Positions 7,917 to 17,738 of a stretch of DNA of 64,000 nt are shown piece after piece. Each line of letters starts with the position of its first letter. The stretch's first letter is position 1. A program made the position numbers and the translations under genes. The notes under the pieces are model-generated. The model worked only from the letters and a program-made list of their open reading frames with translations, was not told where the DNA came from and searched no databases. Origin of the DNA: Brevundimonas sp. UBA6550 (GTDB lineage: Bacteria > Pseudomonadota > Alphaproteobacteria > Caulobacterales > Caulobacteraceae); assembly GCF_002434505.1 (NCBI RefSeq), contig NZ_DJKE01000006.1, forward strand, positions 279,149 through 343,148, written 5' to 3'.

Positions 7917-8588
7917 TCAGGCGGGCATTCGGGCGACCAGTGCGACCTTTCCGTCCTCAACCTTGACGTGCAGGGCGCCGCCGGCCTCGGTCACGGTCAG
8001 CCACAGCCAGTAGGGCTGGATCCACTGGCCCGCCAACCCCTCGGTCAGACGTTCGCCCGCCAGACCCGCCGCCGCTTCGGGCTTCAGCCGGGCGCGCGAT
8101 CCTTCCGCGAACCCTTCCAGATAGACAAAACCGTCCTCGACCCGGGACTGGATCACCGCCGAGCCGCCCATCGGCAGGGCGCCGACGGTCAGATAGGCCA
8201 GGTTGGTCAGGGCCCGCGCCTGAGGTTTGGAGAACTCGCCCTCGGCGATGCGCCAGTCCAGAGTGGCGCGTCCCCCTTGCGTCATGCCGACCAGCAGGCT
8301 CTCCAGCTCGCGCGCCGTGAACCGCTCGCTGGTGGTCGCCGCGCCGAAGGCCACGCGGGCGTAGTGGACCAGGGCCACCATCTTGCGGGCGCTCTGTTCG
8401 ATCAGGGCCAGGGCGTCGTCGCGCATGTCCTGCGCCGCCGGGTCCTGCATCAGGTCCAGGCCCGAGACGATGGCGCCGGACGGGCTGATGAAGTCATGGC
8501 ACAGCTTGGCCGCGACATAGGTGGCCAGTTCGGTTCCGTCGACGGGAAGGTCGAGCGGAGCGGCGTCTGCGTCGTCGGTCAGGGTCAT
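7917..8588 (-). CDS. chpT: Histidine phosphotransferase ChpT
   Basis: Relays phosphate from the CckA receiver domain to CtrA and CpdR. The 223-residue protein has the ChpT signature AAKLCHDFISPSGAIVSGLDL with the phosphoacceptor His31, then a degenerate HATPase-like C-terminal half, as known for this dimeric phosphotransferase. The start at 8588 (MTLTDD) gives the expected family length; longer in-frame extensions run through the divergent cysQ gene and are rejected. It lies 1.3 kb from cckA in this genome, separated by a cheR-cheY pair. Confidence 0.93.
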   Translation of the reverse strand: MTLTDDADAAPLDLPVDGTELATYVAAKLCHDFISPSGAIVSGLDLMQDPAAQDMRDDALALIEQSARKMVALVHYARVAFGAATTSERFTARELESLLVGMTQGGRATLDWRIAEGEFSKPQARALTNLAYLTVGALPMGGSAVIQSRVEDGFVYLEGFAEGSRARLKPEAAAGLAGERLTEGLAGQWIQPYWLWLTVTEAGGALHVKVEDGKVALVARMPA

Positions 8589-8684
8589 GGCGGCTGGAGC
8601 ACTCAGGTCACAGTTCGTGTCGCGCGCGAAGGTGACGTGATTTGCCGGTTCATGGAACCGCCCGGATGGTCTATCGACCCGCCC

Positions 8685-9527
8685 ATGACGACCGCCGCCT
8701 CCCCCGTTCCGTCCCACGCCGATCTCGAACGCGACCTGAAGTCGGGCGCCCTGGCCCTGACCCTCGCCGAGGTCGCGGAGGAGGCCGCGCGGCTGATCCT
8801 GCCCTACTGGCGGGCCGGCACGGCGGTCGAGACCAAGTCCGACGACAGCCCCGTCACCCAGGCGGATCGCGCGGCGGAGGCCCTGATCCTGGAGCGACTG
8901 GCGGCCGCCTATCCCGGCGTCCAGACCGTGGCCGAAGAGGCGGTGTCGGAAAGCGGCGCGCCCGCCTCTGCCGAGGACTGGTTCTGGCTGATCGATCCGC
9001 TGGACGGCACGCGCGGCTTCGTGCGCGGAGGCGAGGCCTTCACCGTCAACATCGCCCTGATGCACGCCGGCTATCCGGTCGCGGGCGTGGTGACGGCGCC
9101 GGCGACCTCGACCACCTGGCGCACCGACAGGCCCGAGGGCGGCGCCTTCCGGCGTCAGTTCGGCGCCCTTCAGGCCGGCGAGGCCCATGCCGGCGAGGAC
9201 TGGCGTCCCATCCGCGTGCGCGACCGCCCGCAGGAAGGCCTTGCCCTGCTGAGCCACAGCATCACGGACGAAGAGGCGGCGCGCCTGGCCGCCCGGCACG
9301 GCTGCACCCGCTGGCAGGGCACCGATTCCTCGCTGAAGTTCTGCCTGATCGCCGAGGGCCGGTTCGACGCCTATCCGCGCACCGGCCCGACCTCGGAATG
9401 GGACACGGCGGCGGGACAGGCGGTTCTGGAGGCGGCCGGCGGGCGCGTCCTGGCCGACGACGGCCAGCGCCTGAGCTATGGCAAGCCCAGTTTCCTGAAC
9501 GGGGCCTTCGTCGCCATGGGCGGCTGA
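8685..9527 (+). CDS. cysQ: 3'(2'),5'-bisphosphate nucleotidase CysQ-like / inositol monophosphatase family
   Basis: Likely hydrolyses 3'-phosphoadenosine 5'-phosphate, a by-product of sulfate assimilation; other members act on inositol phosphates. The metal-binding motifs of the family are visible: VAEEAVSE, then WLIDPLDGTRGFVRGG, and the C-terminal SEWDTAAGQAVLEAAGG. The sulfate activation genes cysD and cysNC elsewhere in this window support the CysQ reading. The start is uncertain: ATG at 8685 gives 280 residues, an in-frame ATG at 8652 gives 11 more, and neither has a strong ribosome site. Confidence 0.85.
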   Translation: MTTAASPVPSHADLERDLKSGALALTLAEVAEEAARLILPYWRAGTAVETKSDDSPVTQADRAAEALILERLAAAYPGVQTVAEEAVSESGAPASAEDWFWLIDPLDGTRGFVRGGEAFTVNIALMHAGYPVAGVVTAPATSTTWRTDRPEGGAFRRQFGALQAGEAHAGEDWRPIRVRDRPQEGLALLSHSITDEEAARLAARHGCTRWQGTDSSLKFCLIAEGRFDAYPRTGPTSEWDTAAGQAVLEAAGGRVLADDGQRLSYGKPSFLNGAFVAMGG

Positions 9528-9535
9528 GGCGGGCG

Positions 9536-10765
9536 TTAAGCCCGCGCGCTCGACAGCAGGGCTTCGGCCCGTTCGGCCAGAACATCGACGCCCCGTTCGC
9601 GCGCCGTCGCCGCCGCCTCGCCCAGGATCAGCCCCAGCCCGCCGGTCGCGGCGCCCGTCAGCCGCCGGCGCGCCAGCAGAATCTCGGCCATGCCGATCTG
9701 GTCGGCGGACCAGTCCAGCGGCGTCGCCTCGGGCATTCGCGCGCGCAGCCGCGTCTCCAGCGTCATCAGGGCCGCCAGATCGCCGACCGCCTCGGCCAGG
9801 GCGACCTCGCGGGTGATCCGCCGCTCGCGCACCACAGCGCCCAGCACCAGATCGCGGCCCTGGGTCAGGCTTTCCGCTTGGGCCAGCAGCATCAGGGGCT
9901 GGGCCTCGTCGCCGGGGCGCAGGATCTGGATGGCGACCCAGTCCAGAGGGCTGTGATCGGGGGTGAACTGTTCGGCGGCGGCGTCGAACATGGTCCGCGC
10001 CTGGGCCCGCGCCGCCTCATGCCCCGCCACGGCGGCCAGCGCGGACAGCCCGGCGCCGCACAACGCCAGCGCCCTTGCGCGCGTCAACGGGCGATGGTCG
10101 GGAGAGGCGGCCTCGACCAGGGCGCCCAGGCTGCGGCCCGCCTGGTCCAGCAGACGCACGTCGCGTCGCACGACGCCCGTCTCCAGCGCCAGGGCGGCGT
10201 GATCCATCCTCAAATCCAAATCCAAATCCTGAGCCGCATCGCCCTGAACCGCCGCGTCCATCAGTCCGCCCGCCTCGGCCAGGCTGTCGATGTCTCCGGC
10301 CAGCCGCGCCGTGCGCGCCTTCAGCCGGGCCTGGGTCGCGGCCAGGATCGAGGCCACACGCCGGCTGCGCGGGCGATGAAGGCTGGCCAGAATGGCCAGG
10401 GCGCGGTCCAGCCGCTGCGGTTCGCCGCACAGGTCGAACCGCAGCATCGCCGCCGCCGCGCCGTCCGCCGCCGCCAGGGCCGCCTGATCCTCGGTCGTTG
10501 CGGAACGGGACAGGCTGTCGGCGCAGCGGTCCGCCCGATCCAGGCTTTCGGCGGCGCCCGTCCGCCGGGCGTGTTCGCGCCACAGGGCGGCGGCGCGGTG
10601 TTCGGTCTCGAACGGGCGGTTGCAGGACACCCGGCCCGCGTCGATGGATTCGCGCAGCGCCTCGGCCCGCAGCAGGTCCGGGCCGATCAACTCGACCCAG
10701 CCCAGGTCTTCGCTCTCTCGCGCCTGGGCGAAGAGTTTTCGAAGATCGCGGCCGAATTCGAACAT
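9536..10765 (-). CDS. Conserved hypothetical protein, all-helical
   Basis: A 409-residue protein rich in Ala, Arg and Leu, with no signal peptide and no membrane helix, predicted from composition to be a helical repeat-like protein. I recognise no domain. The start at 10765 (MFEFGRDLRKLF) is chosen because AGAGG lies about eight bases upstream; an in-frame start 21 codons earlier has no such support. It converges on cysQ with only 8 bp between the stops. Function unknown. Confidence 0.7.
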   Translation of the reverse strand: MFEFGRDLRKLFAQARESEDLGWVELIGPDLLRAEALRESIDAGRVSCNRPFETEHRAAALWREHARRTGAAESLDRADRCADSLSRSATTEDQAALAAADGAAAAMLRFDLCGEPQRLDRALAILASLHRPRSRRVASILAATQARLKARTARLAGDIDSLAEAGGLMDAAVQGDAAQDLDLDLRMDHAALALETGVVRRDVRLLDQAGRSLGALVEAASPDHRPLTRARALALCGAGLSALAAVAGHEAARAQARTMFDAAAEQFTPDHSPLDWVAIQILRPGDEAQPLMLLAQAESLTQGRDLVLGAVVRERRITREVALAEAVGDLAALMTLETRLRARMPEATPLDWSADQIGMAEILLARRRLTGAATGGLGLILGEAAATARERGVDVLAERAEALLSSARA

Positions 10766-10886
10766 GCGCTGGACCTCTGTAATCCCGCTTCGAGACGCAG
10801 ACTGGGTCTCTTGCGGCGTCCAATGCAAACGCAGCGCCGCCGAAGCGGTTCGGTCGGGCTTATCCCCAGCCGTTGTCGCGGAGCGG

Positions 10887-11231
10887 TCAGCCCAGGTTCG
10901 GCGTCTTCTGCTGACAGCGTTGCAGGGTCGCCCTGGCCTCCGCCGCGTCGCCGTTCAACTGACGCACGGCGGCGATGCGGGCGCGGGTCTGGTCGGCCTC
11001 TGCGGCGGGGGCCGGCTTGCCGGCGACGGTCGCGGCCTGCATCGCCGCCAGGGACCAGTAAAGCGCCGCATCGTACAGCCGGCGCCCCTGCGCGCTCTCG
11101 CCGCCCTCCAGTTCCGACGCCGCCTGGGTCAGCCCGGCGCAGCGCACCGCCTCGTCATAGGAGACCAGCCCCACGGACGGAGCGGCCTGCAGCATCAGGG
11201 CGGCGCTGGTTAGGGCGAACAGCAAGGGCAT
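10887..11231 (-). CDS. Small secreted hypothetical protein
   Basis: A 114-residue protein with a short N-terminal hydrophobic signal (LLFALTSAALMLQAAPS) and two Cys residues that could pair in the periplasm (in VRCAGLTQ and LQRCQQK). GGAGG lies three bases before the ATG at 11231, which fixes this start against a longer in-frame version. No family is recognised. It lies between a helical hypothetical gene and prfC on the same strand. Confidence 0.65.
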   Translation of the reverse strand: MPLLFALTSAALMLQAAPSVGLVSYDEAVRCAGLTQAASELEGGESAQGRRLYDAALYWSLAAMQAATVAGKPAPAAEADQTRARIAAVRQLNGDAAEARATLQRCQQKTPNLG

Positions 11232-11327
11232 CGGTCCTCCGGCGCGATTGCGCCCGACATCCGACCATGGCCCAGACGCGGGGCCGAATAAAGTCCGAAG
11301 CGGCGCCGTGAGGCGACCCATTCCGTC

Positions 11328-12992
11328 TCAGCCGCGTTCGCGCGTCTTGGTGAAGGCGATCTTGGGGAAGCGTTCGCCGACATAGCCGGTCTCCCAGCTC
11401 GACTTGGCCAGGAAGACCGGGGCCTGGTCGATGTCGCGGGCCATCTGCGGGCGGTACTTGCCGCTGAAGTCCTCGACGTCGGCGTCGGCGCCGCCGATCC
11501 AGCGGGCCTCAGCGTAGGGGCTGGGTTCGAAGACGACGTCCAGGCCGTATTCCTCGCCCAGACGGTCGGCCATGACCTCGAACTGAAGCTGGCCCACGGC
11601 GCCGACGATGAAGTCCGAGCCGATCTCGGGCCGGAACAGCTGGGTCACGCCTTCTTCGGCTAGGCCCTCCAGCGCCTTCTTCAGATGTTTGGCCTTCAGC
11701 GGGTCCTTGACCCGCACGCGCTGCAGGATTTCCGGCGCGAAGTTCGGCAGGCCCGCGAACCGCACCATGCCGCTTTCCGACAGGCTGTCGCCGACGCGCA
11801 GCACGCCGTGGTTGGGGATGCCGATCACGTCGCCGGCGAAGGCGTCGTCGGCCAGTTCGCGGTCCGAGGCGAAGAACATGATCGGCGCATTGACCGACAA
11901 CGACTTGCCCGTGTTCTGCACCTTCAGCTTCATGCCGCGCTTGAAGGCGCCCGAGGCCATGCGGAACATGGCGATCCGGTCGCGGTGGTTGGGGTCCATG
12001 TTCGCCTGGACCTTGAAGACGAAGCCGGTGACCTCGTTCGATCCCGGCTCGACCTCGGTTTCGACAGGGGCGGGGGCGTTGCGGGTCTCGGGCGGCGATT
12101 CCTTCCTGGCCTTCATGACCTTGGGCGCGGGGGCCCAGTCGCCGATGGCCTTGAGCAGTTCGTCGATGCCGAAGTGGCGCAGGGCCGAGCCCCACAGCAC
12201 CGGCGTCAGATGGCCTTCCAGGAAGGCCTGACGATCGAACGCCGGATAACCGCCCTCGACCAGTTCGACGGCTTCGGCCAGGGCGTCCTGTTCGCCCGCC
12301 TCGAAGTATTGCGCCGCCTGGTCCAGCGGCAGGGCGTCGGGGTGTTCGGGATCTTCGGCCGAACCGGCGGCCTTGCGGGTATAGGGCTGGAACCGGCCGG
12401 TCCCGACCTCGACCATGCCGCGCAGGCGGTTGCCGCTCTCGGCCGGCCACCAGATCGGCGCGGGGTCGAGCTGCAGGCGCGAGGCGATGTCGTCCAGCAG
12501 GGCCATCGGGTCCTGGGCCTCGCGGTCCAGCTTGTTGATGAAGGTGATGATCGGAATGTCGCGCAGGCGGCAGACCTCGAACAGCTTCAGCGTCTGCGGC
12601 TCGATGCCCTTGGCGGCGTCCAGCACCATGATGGCGCAGTCGGCGGCGGTCAGGGTGCGGTAGGTGTCTTCCGAGAAGTCCTCGTGCCCCGGCGTATCCA
12701 GCAGATTGAACATCTTGCCGTCGTGCTCGAACGTCATGACCGAGGCGCTGACGGAAATCCCGCGTTCCTTCTCGATCTTCATCCAGTCCGAACGGGTCCG
12801 CCGGTTCTCGCCCCGCGCCCGCACGGCGCCCGCCGCACGGATGGCGCCGCCCGCCAAGAGGATATGCTCGGTCAGGGTCGTCTTGCCCGCATCGGGGTGG
12901 GCGATGATGGCGAAGGTCCGGCGCCTCGCCGCCTCGGCGGCGAGGGTTCTTGAAGACTTGGCGGCTTCTTCGGGGAAGGTCAGTGAGGACAT
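11328..12992 (-). CDS. prfC: Peptide chain release factor 3
   Basis: GTPase that recycles RF1/RF2 from the ribosome after peptide release. The G1 motif AHPDAGKTT (residues 31-39), DTPGHEDF (G3) and NKLD (G4) are intact, and the C-terminal RF3-specific region holds the stretches QLQFEVMADRLGEEYG and ARWIGG. The 554 residues are slightly longer than the 529 of E. coli RF3 because of an N-terminal extension and a loop rich in Pro and Glu around residue 310. It is divergent from a small membrane protein gene. Confidence 0.95.
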   Translation of the reverse strand: MSSLTFPEEAAKSSRTLAAEAARRRTFAIIAHPDAGKTTLTEHILLAGGAIRAAGAVRARGENRRTRSDWMKIEKERGISVSASVMTFEHDGKMFNLLDTPGHEDFSEDTYRTLTAADCAIMVLDAAKGIEPQTLKLFEVCRLRDIPIITFINKLDREAQDPMALLDDIASRLQLDPAPIWWPAESGNRLRGMVEVGTGRFQPYTRKAAGSAEDPEHPDALPLDQAAQYFEAGEQDALAEAVELVEGGYPAFDRQAFLEGHLTPVLWGSALRHFGIDELLKAIGDWAPAPKVMKARKESPPETRNAPAPVETEVEPGSNEVTGFVFKVQANMDPNHRDRIAMFRMASGAFKRGMKLKVQNTGKSLSVNAPIMFFASDRELADDAFAGDVIGIPNHGVLRVGDSLSESGMVRFAGLPNFAPEILQRVRVKDPLKAKHLKKALEGLAEEGVTQLFRPEIGSDFIVGAVGQLQFEVMADRLGEEYGLDVVFEPSPYAEARWIGGADADVEDFSGKYRPQMARDIDQAPVFLAKSSWETGYVGERFPKIAFTKTRERG

Positions 12993-13190
12993 GGCGCGCG
13001 ACTACCCCGCCGCGCGCCGAAAGTCACTCGCTGGCGGCGTCGCACATGACATCACGATGTTGCGTCAGATCAAATAACCCCTCGCCATAAAGGGCTATTG
13101 GAGTCATGGTCGTGTCCGAGGTGACGATCGGACCGACAGAGTTCGACGCCCTCTCCCGGAAATCTCCGGGGTCATAGGGAAAGGAAACGA

Positions 13191-13352
13191 ATGATGGCTG
13201 TGATCCATCCTCAAGACCGTATCGCCCACCTGGTGAGCGAGCGTCCGACCGCCAACAGACCGCTGCATCCGGCCGTGGGTCTTGCGGTCGGCTTCGGCTT
13301 CATCGTCGCCGTGGCGACGATCGTCCATGTCGTCTTCAACGCGGTGATGTGA
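13191..13352 (+). CDS. Small single-pass membrane protein, 53 aa
   Basis: A 53-codon frame starts with two adjacent ATGs directly after AAAGGAAACGA, a good ribosome site. The N-terminal half is polar (IHPQDRIAHLVSERP) and the C-terminal half is one hydrophobic helix (LAVGFGFIVAVATIVHVVF). It lies in the otherwise empty gap between prfC and the secreted protease gene. No family is recognised. A GAGTC site at about 13102 lies upstream. Confidence 0.55.
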   Translation: MMAVIHPQDRIAHLVSERPTANRPLHPAVGLAVGFGFIVAVATIVHVVFNAVM

Positions 13353-13367
13353 GCGCAGGCTAAAGCG

Positions 13368-14903
13368 TCAAGAGGCGGTCGGCGTCGCCTCGTCGCTGCC
13401 CTCGTCCGCTGAAGGCGCTTCGTCGCCTGCCGAAGCAAGGCCAGCCTTTGCGCGCGCCTCGTTGAGGATGCGTCGAACCTCGTCCAACTCCTTGCCGCCA
13501 TGTGGGTCATTGGCGAGCGGCGCCAGATAGCTGATCGCTTCCACGTATCTGGCATGGGCCATCAGAGCCGCGCCTGCCTCGAAACGCAGTTGCTGTACCT
13601 GCGGCGCAAGCTCCGATCCGAGCAAAAGCACCTGAAGGTCGTTCTCGGTGGGATAATCCGGCTGGCCCCGCCGATTTCGAGCCATGGCCATATATGTCCG
13701 ATAGTCGGTGGCGTCGAGGCGATAGGCCGCCGCCAGAGCCGTTTGCGCCTGCTGATACAGCGATGAACGCTGGTCAGCCTCTTCGTCGCCGACATTCATC
13801 AAGGCGACCGCCTTGAGCCGCAGCGCCAGAGCATCCTCGGGATTCTGGGCCAGATGGCTGTCGAGAACACGCACGGCGTCCTTGTCCTGCTGCATGTCCA
13901 TATGCGCCTGGGCCAAGACGCGCGCCGCCAAGGGATCGCCGGGGTATCGGTCGTAAGCGCGCTGTGCTTCGGCTAGATTTTCGGCGCGGCGATCTTCCGG
14001 AACGTATCGGGCCAGGCGCAGATCCAGCCACATGAGATCACGAGCCGAGGCGGGCAGCCGACTAACCTTGACCTCCGCAGGCTCGAATTCGCGATTCTGC
14101 CACTGGTACGTCATGCGTTCCAGATAGCTGTGGACGTCGGACTGCAGCTGGTTCGGCGTCCGTCCGGTCGCGGTCGTCATGGACGCCACGCGATCCTCTC
14201 CATTCATGACGCTGGACAGATACCGACCCAGCATCGCGCGCCTTTCGGGCGTGCTCATGAAATAGGCCGTCAAGGCCCAGGCCTGGGCATAGTAGGCGTG
14301 GCCACGGCCTTTGACCTCCATCGGACGGGTGCGCAGCAGGGTCTCCATCGGCATCCAGCTGTTCAGCCCGCCCTGCAAGGAATACATCCGTCCTTGATTG
14401 GGCAGACCGACCTTCATCCGACCGACGGTCACGTCGGCTGTCGCGAAGAATTCCGCGAACCCTTCCACAAACCAGCCCGGATAGGCGCCGGGCAGATACT
14501 GGCGCATGAAATGGTGCGCGTATTCGTGGAACAGGGTGTGGTCGTTGTCCGAGCCACGCCCGCCCGTGACGGCGAAAATCCGTTCGTTTCCGGGGGTATA
14601 GAAGCCGCCGACATTCTCTGGAATGTCGGGCCAGACCTTGCGCATATCGGAACGGCCGTCGACCAAATAGATGGCGAGCGGCGGCACATCGACGTCCGAT
14701 TGAACGGGGAAGAAGACGCGAATGATGCTGTCGAATCGCTCGACCTTGCGGGTGTAGTTGCGGATCGCGCCTTCGCTCGTGTCGCCATAGACCACAAAGT
14801 GTTCGCTCTCGGCCTTCAACCACTCGGCGCGGGCCGGTGTCGTAGTGGATACCGCAGACGCCAGAACCGCCACAACGGCGAAAGGCTTGAAGGATTTGAT
14901 CAT
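13368..14903 (-). CDS. Secreted zinc metallopeptidase-like protein with C-terminal TPR-type region
   Basis: A 511-residue exported protein. Residues 1-26 form a signal peptide ending ARA. The zinc motif HEYAH is at 126-130, followed by the PGWFVEGFAEF motif with Glu147 as likely third ligand, as in the MA-like peptidase group. The C-terminal half (about residue 300 on) reads like tetratricopeptide repeats, for example ARVLAQAHMDMQQDKDAVRVL and LALRLKAVALMNVGD. It may degrade or bind periplasmic or surface proteins. The start at 14903 (MIKSFKPF) is chosen because it begins the signal peptide; a longer frame runs 21 codons upstream. Confidence 0.75.
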   Translation of the reverse strand: MIKSFKPFAVVAVLASAVSTTTPARAEWLKAESEHFVVYGDTSEGAIRNYTRKVERFDSIIRVFFPVQSDVDVPPLAIYLVDGRSDMRKVWPDIPENVGGFYTPGNERIFAVTGGRGSDNDHTLFHEYAHHFMRQYLPGAYPGWFVEGFAEFFATADVTVGRMKVGLPNQGRMYSLQGGLNSWMPMETLLRTRPMEVKGRGHAYYAQAWALTAYFMSTPERRAMLGRYLSSVMNGEDRVASMTTATGRTPNQLQSDVHSYLERMTYQWQNREFEPAEVKVSRLPASARDLMWLDLRLARYVPEDRRAENLAEAQRAYDRYPGDPLAARVLAQAHMDMQQDKDAVRVLDSHLAQNPEDALALRLKAVALMNVGDEEADQRSSLYQQAQTALAAAYRLDATDYRTYMAMARNRRGQPDYPTENDLQVLLLGSELAPQVQQLRFEAGAALMAHARYVEAISYLAPLANDPHGGKELDEVRRILNEARAKAGLASAGDEAPSADEGSDEATPTAS

Positions 14904-14976
14904 GTGGTTCCCCTGTCGAGGGTGAACCAGCCACAACCCGAGATTTCTGGCAACCTGGGAAAGCAACCGCCCGACC

Positions 14977-15351
14977 TCAGGCGGCCATGCGGTTCCAGAC
15001 GGCGCGGTCGGCGGCGACGGCGTTCAGGCGACGGCCCTTGGCCTGGAGCTGATGCATGACGATGTCGGGCAGGGCGCAGAAACGCGGCTCGACCAGGTCG
15101 GGATCGCAGGCCACCGCCGGGGCGGCGAACAGGGCGGCGTTCACGTCCGGGCTGCGCTCGGCGATCAGCCAGGCCAGGCGACGCGCGCGCTGAGGGTCGT
15201 TGCGGTGAAGCATCGGATCCTCGGCGAACAGTTCGCAGCCCAGCTCCAGCACATAGTCGAAGGACAGCTTCTCGAACCGGCGCGTGTCGGCGGGCGTGAC
15301 CGGGCAGGCCTCGTCCAGGTCGAACACCACATCGTTCAGAAGAAACAGCAT
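14977..15351 (-). CDS. Conserved hypothetical protein, 124 aa
   Basis: A soluble-looking acidic protein without signal peptide or membrane helix. It opens with MLFLLNDVVFDLDE, which fits a cytoplasmic beta-strand start, and has four scattered Cys residues. I recognise no domain. The start at 15351 gives a compact protein; an in-frame upstream Met would add 16 low-complexity residues. It is divergent from glcB. Function unknown. Confidence 0.6.
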   Translation of the reverse strand: MLFLLNDVVFDLDEACPVTPADTRRFEKLSFDYVLELGCELFAEDPMLHRNDPQRARRLAWLIAERSPDVNAALFAAPAVACDPDLVEPRFCALPDIVMHQLQAKGRRLNAVAADRAVWNRMAA

Positions 15352-15593
15352 CGGAAACACGCTCGACCGGGCCGGACGCGATGTCGTCCGTAAGCCCACA
15401 ATAGGCGCCGCCGCTTGCGGTCTCGTTCACGGACGCGGTTAAGCGTTTCTGACCAGCCGCGCCCCGCCTTGGACGAAAAGCGACGGCGATGACGCGACGT
15501 GACCCTTGCGCAGGCGGGCGGGCTCCGCTTACCTCATCACGCATTGTTACAGGTCGGCCCAAGCCCTGGCGCCGGCCGCAAGGAGCCGCCGTC

Positions 15594-17738
15594 ATGACCA
15601 CCCATGAAGATCGCGCCGGGTTGAGCGTCGCGGGCGAACTGATCGCTCTGATCGAAGGGCAGGTGCTGCCGGGGTTGGGGCTCGATGCGGCGGCCTTCTG
15701 GTCGGGGGCGGCCGCGATCTTCGAACGATTCGCCCCGGAGAACCGCGCGCTGCTGAGCCGGCGCGACGCCCTGCAGGGCGAGATCGACGATTGGAACAGG
15801 ACGCGGCGGGGCCAGCCCTACGATGTCGCGGCGTCCGAGGCCTTCTTGCGCGAGATCGGCTATCTGGTCGAGGAGCCGCGGCCCTTCACGATCACGACCG
15901 ACGGGGTGGACGCCGAGATCGCGCAGATGGCCGGGCCGCAGCTGGTGGTGCCGGTTCTGAACGCCCGCTTCCTGCTGAACGCCGCCAATGCGCGGTGGGG
16001 CAGCCTGTATGACGCCCTGTACGGCACCGACGCCTTAGGCGACCTGCCGCAAGGGGGCGGATACGATGCGGCGCGCGGCGCGCGGGTCGTGGCGCGGGCC
16101 AAGGCGTTTCTGGACGAGGCGGCGCCGCTGGCGGAGGGTTCGCACGCCGATGTCGCCGGCTGGTCGGTGGTCGATGGCGCCCTGTCGCCGGCGCTGAAGG
16201 ATGCGGCTCAGTTCGTCGGGTTCCGGGGAGAGGCGGCGGTCCCGTCCTCGATCCTGTTGGTCCACAACGGCCTGCATATCGAACTGGTCATCGACCGCGA
16301 CCATCCGGTCGGGCGAGGCGATGCGGCGGGACTGGCGGACGTGGTGCTGGAATCGGCCCTGACCACCATTGTCGATCTGGAGGATTCGGTCGCCGCCGTC
16401 GATGCGGCGGACAAGGCCGAGGCCTATCGCAACTGGCTGGGCCTGATGCGCGGCGACCTGTCCGCGACGTTCAGGAAGGGCGGCGAGACCCTGACCCGCG
16501 CGCTGGAGCCGGATCGGCAATGGACCGCGCCGGACGGATCCTCGGTGACGCTGAAGGGGCGCAGCCTGCTGTTCGTGCGCAACGTCGGCCATCTGATGAC
16601 CACGCCGGCCATTCGTCTGGCGGACGGGTCAGAGGCGCCCGAGGGGATCATGGACGCCATCGTCACCAGCCTGATCGCCCTCTATGACATCAAGGGGCTG
16701 GGTGGGTTCGGCAACAGCGCCACCGGCTCTGTCTATATCGTCAAACCCAAGATGCACGGACCGGACGAGGCCGCCTTCACCGACCGGCTGTTCGACGCGG
16801 TCGAGGACCTGCTGGCCCTGCCGCGTCATGCGATCAAGGTCGGGGTGATGGACGAGGAACGCCGGACCTCGGCCAATCTGGCGGCCTGCATCCATGCCGT
16901 GAAGGACCGGATCGTCTTCATCAACACCGGCTTTTTGGACCGCACGGGCGACGAGATCCACACATCCATGCAGGCCGGGCCGGTGGTGCGAAAGGCCGAT
17001 ATCAAGTCCAGCGCCTGGATCGCGGCCTATGAGGCCCGGAACGTCGCCATCGGTCTGAAGTGCGGCCTTTCGGGCAAGGCCCAGATCGGCAAGGGCATGT
17101 GGGCGGCGCCGGACCGCATGGCCGACATGCTGGAGCAGAAGATCGGTCATCCGAGGACGGGCGCCAACACCGCCTGGACCCCGTCGCCGACGGCGGCGAC
17201 CCTGCATGCGCTGCACTATCATGCGGTGGATGTGTTCGCGGTTCAGAAGGATGTCGCGCGGCGCGAGACGCCGGGTCTGGAGGCCCTCTTGACCCCGCCC
17301 CTGGCCAATGGCGTCAACTGGCCCGAAGACGAGGTGGCGGCCGAACTGGACAACAACGCCCAGGGCATTCTGGGCTATGTGGTGCGCTGGATCGATCAGG
17401 GCGTCGGCTGCTCCAAGGTGCCGGATATCCACGACATCGGCCTGATGGAGGACCGGGCGACTCTGCGGATCAGTTCTCAGCATATCGCCAACTGGCTGCT
17501 GCACGGGGTCTGCACGGCGGAACAGGTGGACGCCGCCTTCCTGCGCATGGCGGCCAAGGTGGACGGCCAGAACGCGGGCGATCCGCTGTATCGGCCGATG
17601 GCGACGAACCCCGAGACCAGCCTGGCCTATCAGGCGGCGCGGGCGCTGGTGTTCGAGGGGGTGGAACAGCCGAACGGCTATACCGAGCCGCTGCTGCACG
17701 CCTGGCGGTTGAAGGCGAAGGCGGCTCAGTCCGCCTGA
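15594..17738 (+). CDS. glcB: Malate synthase G
   Basis: Condenses glyoxylate with acetyl-CoA to malate, feeding glyoxylate from C2 compounds or the glyoxylate bypass into central metabolism. At 714 residues it matches the G isoform (E. coli GlcB 723). Family stretches include [33 protein letters not shown] and [20 protein letters not shown] near the C-terminus. AAGGAG lies nine bases before the ATG at 15594; a longer frame from 15489 is rejected on this ground. The end overlaps the convergent mscS-type gene by 13 bp. Confidence 0.96.
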   Translation: MTTHEDRAGLSVAGELIALIEGQVLPGLGLDAAAFWSGAAAIFERFAPENRALLSRRDALQGEIDDWNRTRRGQPYDVAASEAFLREIGYLVEEPRPFTITTDGVDAEIAQMAGPQLVVPVLNARFLLNAANARWGSLYDALYGTDALGDLPQGGGYDAARGARVVARAKAFLDEAAPLAEGSHADVAGWSVVDGALSPALKDAAQFVGFRGEAAVPSSILLVHNGLHIELVIDRDHPVGRGDAAGLADVVLESALTTIVDLEDSVAAVDAADKAEAYRNWLGLMRGDLSATFRKGGETLTRALEPDRQWTAPDGSSVTLKGRSLLFVRNVGHLMTTPAIRLADGSEAPEGIMDAIVTSLIALYDIKGLGGFGNSATGSVYIVKPKMHGPDEAAFTDRLFDAVEDLLALPRHAIKVGVMDEERRTSANLAACIHAVKDRIVFINTGFLDRTGDEIHTSMQAGPVVRKADIKSSAWIAAYEARNVAIGLKCGLSGKAQIGKGMWAAPDRMADMLEQKIGHPRTGANTAWTPSPTAATLHALHYHAVDVFAVQKDVARRETPGLEALLTPPLANGVNWPEDEVAAELDNNAQGILGYVVRWIDQGVGCSKVPDIHDIGLMEDRATLRISSQHIANWLLHGVCTAEQVDAAFLRMAAKVDGQNAGDPLYRPMATNPETSLAYQAARALVFEGVEQPNGYTEPLLHAWRLKAKAAQSA

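Noticed and set aside
7917..9299. A 460-codon version of chpT
   Set aside because: The extension runs antisense through cysQ; ChpT proteins are about 225 residues and the start at 8588 gives this length.
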